A stretch of 64,000 bases of DNA, taken from the NCBI GenBank assembly GCA_016929905.1, contig JAFGHX010000425.1:1-64000 (forward strand). Reading direction: 5' to 3'. Shown piece by piece: positions 27,501-33,500 of the stretch. Source of the stretch: Kiritimatiellia bacterium (GTDB lineage Bacteria; Verrucomicrobiota; Kiritimatiellia; JAFGHX01). The notes beneath the pieces are model-generated. The model made no database searches and had not been told where the DNA came from. It was given only the letters and a program-made list of their open reading frames with translations. The stretch's first letter is position 1, and each line of letters opens with the position of its first letter. The position numbers and the translations under genes were made by a program.

Positions 27501-30500
27501 CGTCTCGACCCCCGCGGCGGGCTACAACGACGGGCAGTGGCACCACGTCGCGGCCACCTGGGACGCCGCGGACGCACTCGCGCTGTACGTCGACGGGGAA
27601 TGGGCGAACGCCGCCGCGCACAACGGGTTCGCGTTCGCGCTGAACAGCGTCCTGTATCTCGGACGGCCGGGGGCGGAAGAGCGCGTCTACGACGACGGGC
27701 GGCTTGACGAGGTGCGCCTCTCGCGCGTTGTGCGGTCCGCCGACTGGATCCGGGCCTGCTACGCGAATCAGGCGGCGCCGACCAACGGCATGACGCTCGA
27801 TGCCGCGCGCGCCTCGGAAACGTACGTGACGCTGACGAGCGATGCCGCCTACTGCAGCGAGACGCTCGGCCAGGCCGCGCTCGCGATCACCCTGTCGCAG
27901 CCGTGCACCAACACCGTCAACGTCGCGCTCATGCTGGCCGGCAGCGCGGAAGCGGGCATCGACTATACCTGCACCGCCACGAACGTCGTGATCGAGGCCG
28001 GCACGCGCTCCAACATCGTTGTCGTTGCCGCGCAGAACGACGGCGAGGTCGAGGGGCCGGAATCGGTCGTGGTCGCGCTCGACGCCATAGAGGGCGCGCA
28101 GCCCGGTATGCCGGATGAGGTGACGGTCACCATCCTCGACGACGATACCGGCTGGGTGCCCGGCTATGCGTACCGCAAGGCCGTGATGCTCGATCCGGAC
28201 CAGGTGGCCGGCAGCTCGGACTTCACCAACTTCCCGGCTCTGATCAGCCTGGTCGAACCGGACCTCAGATCCGTTTCGTGCGGCGGGCGCGTTGCCAGCC
28301 CGGCGGGCTACGACATCGTCTTCACGCCGGCGGGCGCCACGAACCAGCTTGACCACGAGATCGAGGTCTATTCCGAGAGCGACGGCCGGTACGTGGCCTG
28401 GGTGCGCGTGCCGGTCCTGGCCGCGGAAGAACCGACCGTGCTCTACCTGTACTACGGACAGGCCGGCGTGAGCGGATCGCAGGAGAACAGCGCGGGGGTG
28501 TGGACCGACGGGTTTGTCGGCGTCTGGCATTTCAAGGAGGGCGCCGGCACGGCGGTCGCCGATTCGTCCGGGCACGGGCACGACGGCGCCTGGCAGAACA
28601 CGAACGCGCTCACGTGGCAAAGCGCGGACACCCTGTTCGGCGGCTGCGCGCGGTTCAGCCCCGAACCCGAGGACGATGACCACCTGCAGATCCCCGCCGC
28701 GGCCGCGCTCGATCTCACCGTCTCGGACTTTACCATCGAGGCGTGGTATCGGCCGGGTTCCGCCGGCGTTCGCGTCCAGCATCTGCTCGACAAGGGCATG
28801 GACAACAGCGCCACGGCCGGCTGGTCGTTCACGCAGGGACGAGCCGACGACTTCCTCGACGCCGGTACCTTCCAGCTCGGCGCCGCGGGCGGCGGCATCG
28901 GGCTGTGCTCCATGGTTCAGCATGAGGGAAGCTGGGGCTCGATCCTTTACGAGTACTGGGCCGGGATAGCGGGCACGACCGTCGCGGAACTGACCGGGCA
29001 TCCCGACTACCCGGACAGTCCCGCCGGGGCCTGGTACCTCACGACATTCGAGGGGCCCGTCGACTGGTTCGACTCGGGCGGCGCGCGCATCTCCGGCTAC
29101 GTCTATCCGCCGCTCAGCGGCGAGTACATGTTCTGGATCAGCAGCGACGACCAGAGCGAGTTGTGGCTGAGCACGACGGAGGATCCGGCCGATGCCGAAC
29201 GGATCGCCTTCGAGGACTTGTGGTCCGGCTCGCGCGTGTGGCAGACGGGCAACGAGCAATCGAGCAACATCACGCTGACCGCCGGCCAGAAATGCTACAT
29301 CGAGGCCGTCCAGAAGGAGGGGTCAGGCAGCGACAACATCGCGGTCGGCTGGTCTATTCCCGACGGCACGACGAACCGGCCGATTGCGGGGCAGTATCTC
29401 TCCCCGTGCGGTGTCTCGGAGACGAGCCGCTGGACTCACGTTGCGTTCGTCTACAGCGCCGGCAGCGCCGCGTGGTACGTGAACGGCGAGCCGGCCGCCG
29501 CCTGTTCCGGCTTGCCCGGCCCCGTCGCGACCGCGTCAAACCTGCTGATCGGGATCGCGCAGGACATGGAGGGCGATTTCGACGGCGCGATCGAAGAGAT
29601 CCGGATCTCCGACACCGCGCGGTCCGCCGGCTGGCTTGCGACCAGCTATGCCGGCCAGCAGGATCCAGCCGCGTTCCGCGCAACGGCGCCGGCCGAAGAG
29701 ACGCGCGAGTACATTGTCGCGAGCAGTCCGCCGTGCGGCACAGCCGAGCCGTTCGGCTACGGCAGCCACCGCGTGCCGGTCGGCGCCATGATCACCAATG
29801 CGGTCCTCAGCCCGACCGCGTCGACGAACGGCATACGCTACGCCTGTACAGGATGGACCGGCACGGGCGATGTGCCGGCCGGCGGCGCGGACACCGTCAC
29901 GGTCTTCACCGTCAGCACGCATTCGGCGCAGATCTGGCTGTGGGAACCCGAGTACTTCCTCGCCACGGCGGCCGGCGAGGGCGGCAGCATCGATCTCGAC
30001 GACGACTGGCACCCGCACGATTCGCTCGTCGAGATCACGGCTACCCCGGCGAGCAACAGCTACTTCGCCTATTGGGACGGCGACGTGCCGGCCGGCTCCA
30101 ACACGAACAACCCGCTCACCCTCTGCATGGATCAGCCGCGCGCGATCGCCGCGCAGTTCGTCGACCGGCTCGACGTTCGCCACGTCTCGCCCGCCGGCAC
30201 GCACACGCCGCCGTTCCTGACCTGGGCGACGGCCGCCACCAACATCCAGGCCGCCGTCGATGCCGCGGCGGCGGGCGATACCGTGCTCGTTACGAACGGA
30301 ACCTACCTGCTCAGCTCCCAAATCGGAATCCCGAGCGTGGTCGCCGTGCGAAGCGTGAACGGGCCGGACGTCACCGTCGTCGACGCCGGCGGGAACAGCC
30401 GATGCTTCTACCTCATGCATCCTGGCGCCGTCGTCGACGGGTTCACCATCACCGGCGGCAGCGCCGTCGACGGCGCCGGCGCGTACTGTCCCAACGGCGG

Positions 30501-33500
30501 GACGCTCAGCAACTGCGTGGTTTCGGGCAACGCCGCCACGGGCGACGGCGGCGGGGTGTACGGCGGCAAGGCGCTCGACAGCACGATCGCCAGCAACTCC
30601 GCCGACAGGGGCGGCGGGGTTTTCGGCGCTACAGTGCTGAACAGCCGGATCTCGGATAACTCGGCTGCCGGCGGGGGCGGAGGCGCCTACGCCAGCACGC
30701 TCGGAAACTGCGCGGTCCTCGGCAATTCCGCCGGAAGCTCCGGCGGCGGCACGGCGGAGGGGACGCTGCGCAACTGCACGGTCATGGACAATACCGCACA
30801 GCTCGGTGGCGGCACGTCGCTCGGCAAAGTCTACAATTCGATTGTCCGCTACAACACGGCGTCCATGCCGCTTCAGGCGAACTATGCGAATCTGGACACG
30901 TACGAGTACAGTTGCACGGTGCCGGTCCCGGCCGGCAGCGGGAATATCGGGGACGACCCGTATGTGCTCGGCCCGCGGAACCCGCACCTGGCTTCTGTCT
31001 CGCCCTGCATCAATGCCGGGTACAATGCCCACCTGCCGACGCAGTCGGCTTTCGACATCGACCGCGACCCGCGCCTCGTAGACGGCATTGTCGATATCGG
31101 GTGCGACGAGTACGTGGCAGGCGCCGTGACCGGCGAACTGGCCGTCGCGATCGTCGCCGGCTACACCAACGCGGTCGTCGCGAGTACGCTCGAGTTCTAC
31201 GCGGCGATCGAGGGCCGGATGACTTGGTGCTTCTGGGACTGGGCCGACGATGCAGGCACGACAAACCAATTGACTGCCGCGCATACGTTCACGAATATGG
31301 GCGACCATGCCGTCGTCTTCACCGCCTACAACGACGAGACGAGCGCGACGGCCACCGTCGACGTGCATGTCGTGGCCGGATTCACCAACTACGTCTCGCC
31401 AGGCGGCGGCAACACCCCGCCCTATTCCAGTTGGGACACGGCCGCCTACGTCATTCAGGACGCCATTGACGCCGCAATCGTCGGTGGGTGCGTCATGGTC
31501 ACGAACGGTGTCGTCTACAACACCGGCCAGTACCTGCACGAGGGCATGCCGGGCCGGATCGGGCTGTACAAGGCGGTCACCGTCATGGCTGCCTGCCGGA
31601 ACCCGGAAGATACGATCATCGAGGGCGCCGGGCCGTGCGGTCCCGGCGCCGTGCGCTGCGCGTATGTCGGCCCGCGGGCGAGACTGATCGGGTTTACGCT
31701 CCGGAACGGCTGCACGAAGACGATGGGCGACGTGGCAGCCGAACAGAGCGGCGGCGGCGTGTGGTGCGATGAAACGGGGATCGTCTCCAACTGCATCATC
31801 ACCGCGAACGCGGCGCAGTCCTGCGGCGGCGGCGTGTGCCGGGGGACTGTCCAAGACTGCCGAATCGGGATGAACAACGCGGAAGACTCCGGCGGCGGCG
31901 CGTACAATGCGAGCCTGGTGAACTGCCTGCTGACGAGCAACTCCGCCCAGTACGGAGGCGGCGCCTACGAGTCAACGCTCGAAAACTGTACCGTCGCCGG
32001 GAACCACGTCACCGCCTTCGGCGGCGGTGCGTACGGAGGGTTCGTCCGCAATTCGATCGTGTGGGCGAACACCGCCGACTGGCTCGGCGAGAATTATGAT
32101 CAGGCAACGTTCTCCTATTCCTGCACCACGCCGCTTCCGGCGGGAGGGGAGGGCAACACCAACGCCGCGCCGCAGTTCCTGGATCCCGACGCCGGCGACT
32201 ACCGGCTCGACGCCGATTCCCCCTGCGTCGACGCCGGCGTCAACATGGAGTGGATGTTCCAGGCACGCGATCTGGAGGGGCACCCGCGGATCCTGAACGA
32301 ACGCGTCGACATGGGCGCGCACGAGCTGATGTTCGGCGCCAGCCTCTATGCCTTCCTCCAAGGCCCGTACGACGGCGCGCTCGGGCGCATGACCAACGCG
32401 TTGCGCCAGAGCGGCGTACTGCCGCTCACCTCGCCCTACGCCGCCGACCTGCGCACCGCCGACCTGATCCCCGGCGACGCCATCGACTGGGTGCTCGTCC
32501 AGTTCCAGGCCGCGACGAACAGCGCGCCGCTCCTCTCGCAAAGCGCCTTCCTGCTCGAGAACGGCCAAATCGTGTCGATCGGCGGGGACAGCGAGATCCC
32601 CGTCGAGGTCGTGCCGGGCGGCACACTCTACCCGGTCGTCAAGCACCGCAACCATCTGGCCGCGCTCGGCGCCACGCCCCTTACCTTCACGAACCGGACC
32701 GTCGCCTACGACTTCACCGCCGGCGCGGACCGCTGCATGGGCGGCAGCAACGCCGCCGTCGAGGTCGCCGCCGGCGTGTGGGCGTTGCCCGCCGGCGACG
32801 CGGACGGCGACGGCGAACTGCTCGAGGCCGACCGGCTCATCCACGAGACGGAAACCGAGCGGCTCGGCTACTGGCGCGCCGATTTCGACATGGACGGCGT
32901 GGTCTCCAATACGGACGTGAGCGTGTGCTGGAGCAACAATGCCGGGCGCGCCACCTTCGCGCCGGATGGCGCCGTCAGCCTGTACCCGAGCCTCCAGCTC
33001 GCGCCCTCGCGCAAGACCTTGTTCGAGCAGGAGACCCTCACGCTGTATGCCGCCGGCCAGACCGGCGAGGTGCACTGGGCGTTCGTCCGCAACCCGAGCG
33101 GCGGCTCGCTCTCCGGCACAACCGGCACCAGCGTGCTGTACCAGGCCGGCACCACCTCCTCGTGCATCGACGTCGTCGAAGCCTGGGACGACGGCGACCG
33201 GCTCGGCCGCGGCTACCTGAACGTGATCAGTACGGCCGACGCCGCCAAGGCGGGCAGGGCCGTCATCATCGCCGGGCGCAAAAACGAGGCGGACCCGCTC
33301 TGGCCCATCACCGACTACCTCGCCGACGCCGCGTTCCATACGCTGCTGTACAAGGGCTATTCGAAGAACTACATCCACTACCTGAACCCGGTCACGAACC
33401 AGGACGTGGACGGCAACGCGGAGTTCGACGATATCGATCTGGAAACCACCTATGCGAACGTCGAGTTCACGTTCACAAATTCGGTCGCCGGAACCACCAA

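Noticed and set aside
21724..29259. Very long minus-strand open frame (about 2,500 codons) opposite the first giant gene
   Set aside because: It mirrors the plus-strand codon pattern of a GC-rich gene, lacks recognisable domains, and is low-complexity in Arg/Val/Gly/Asp. The plus strand encodes clear domains throughout.
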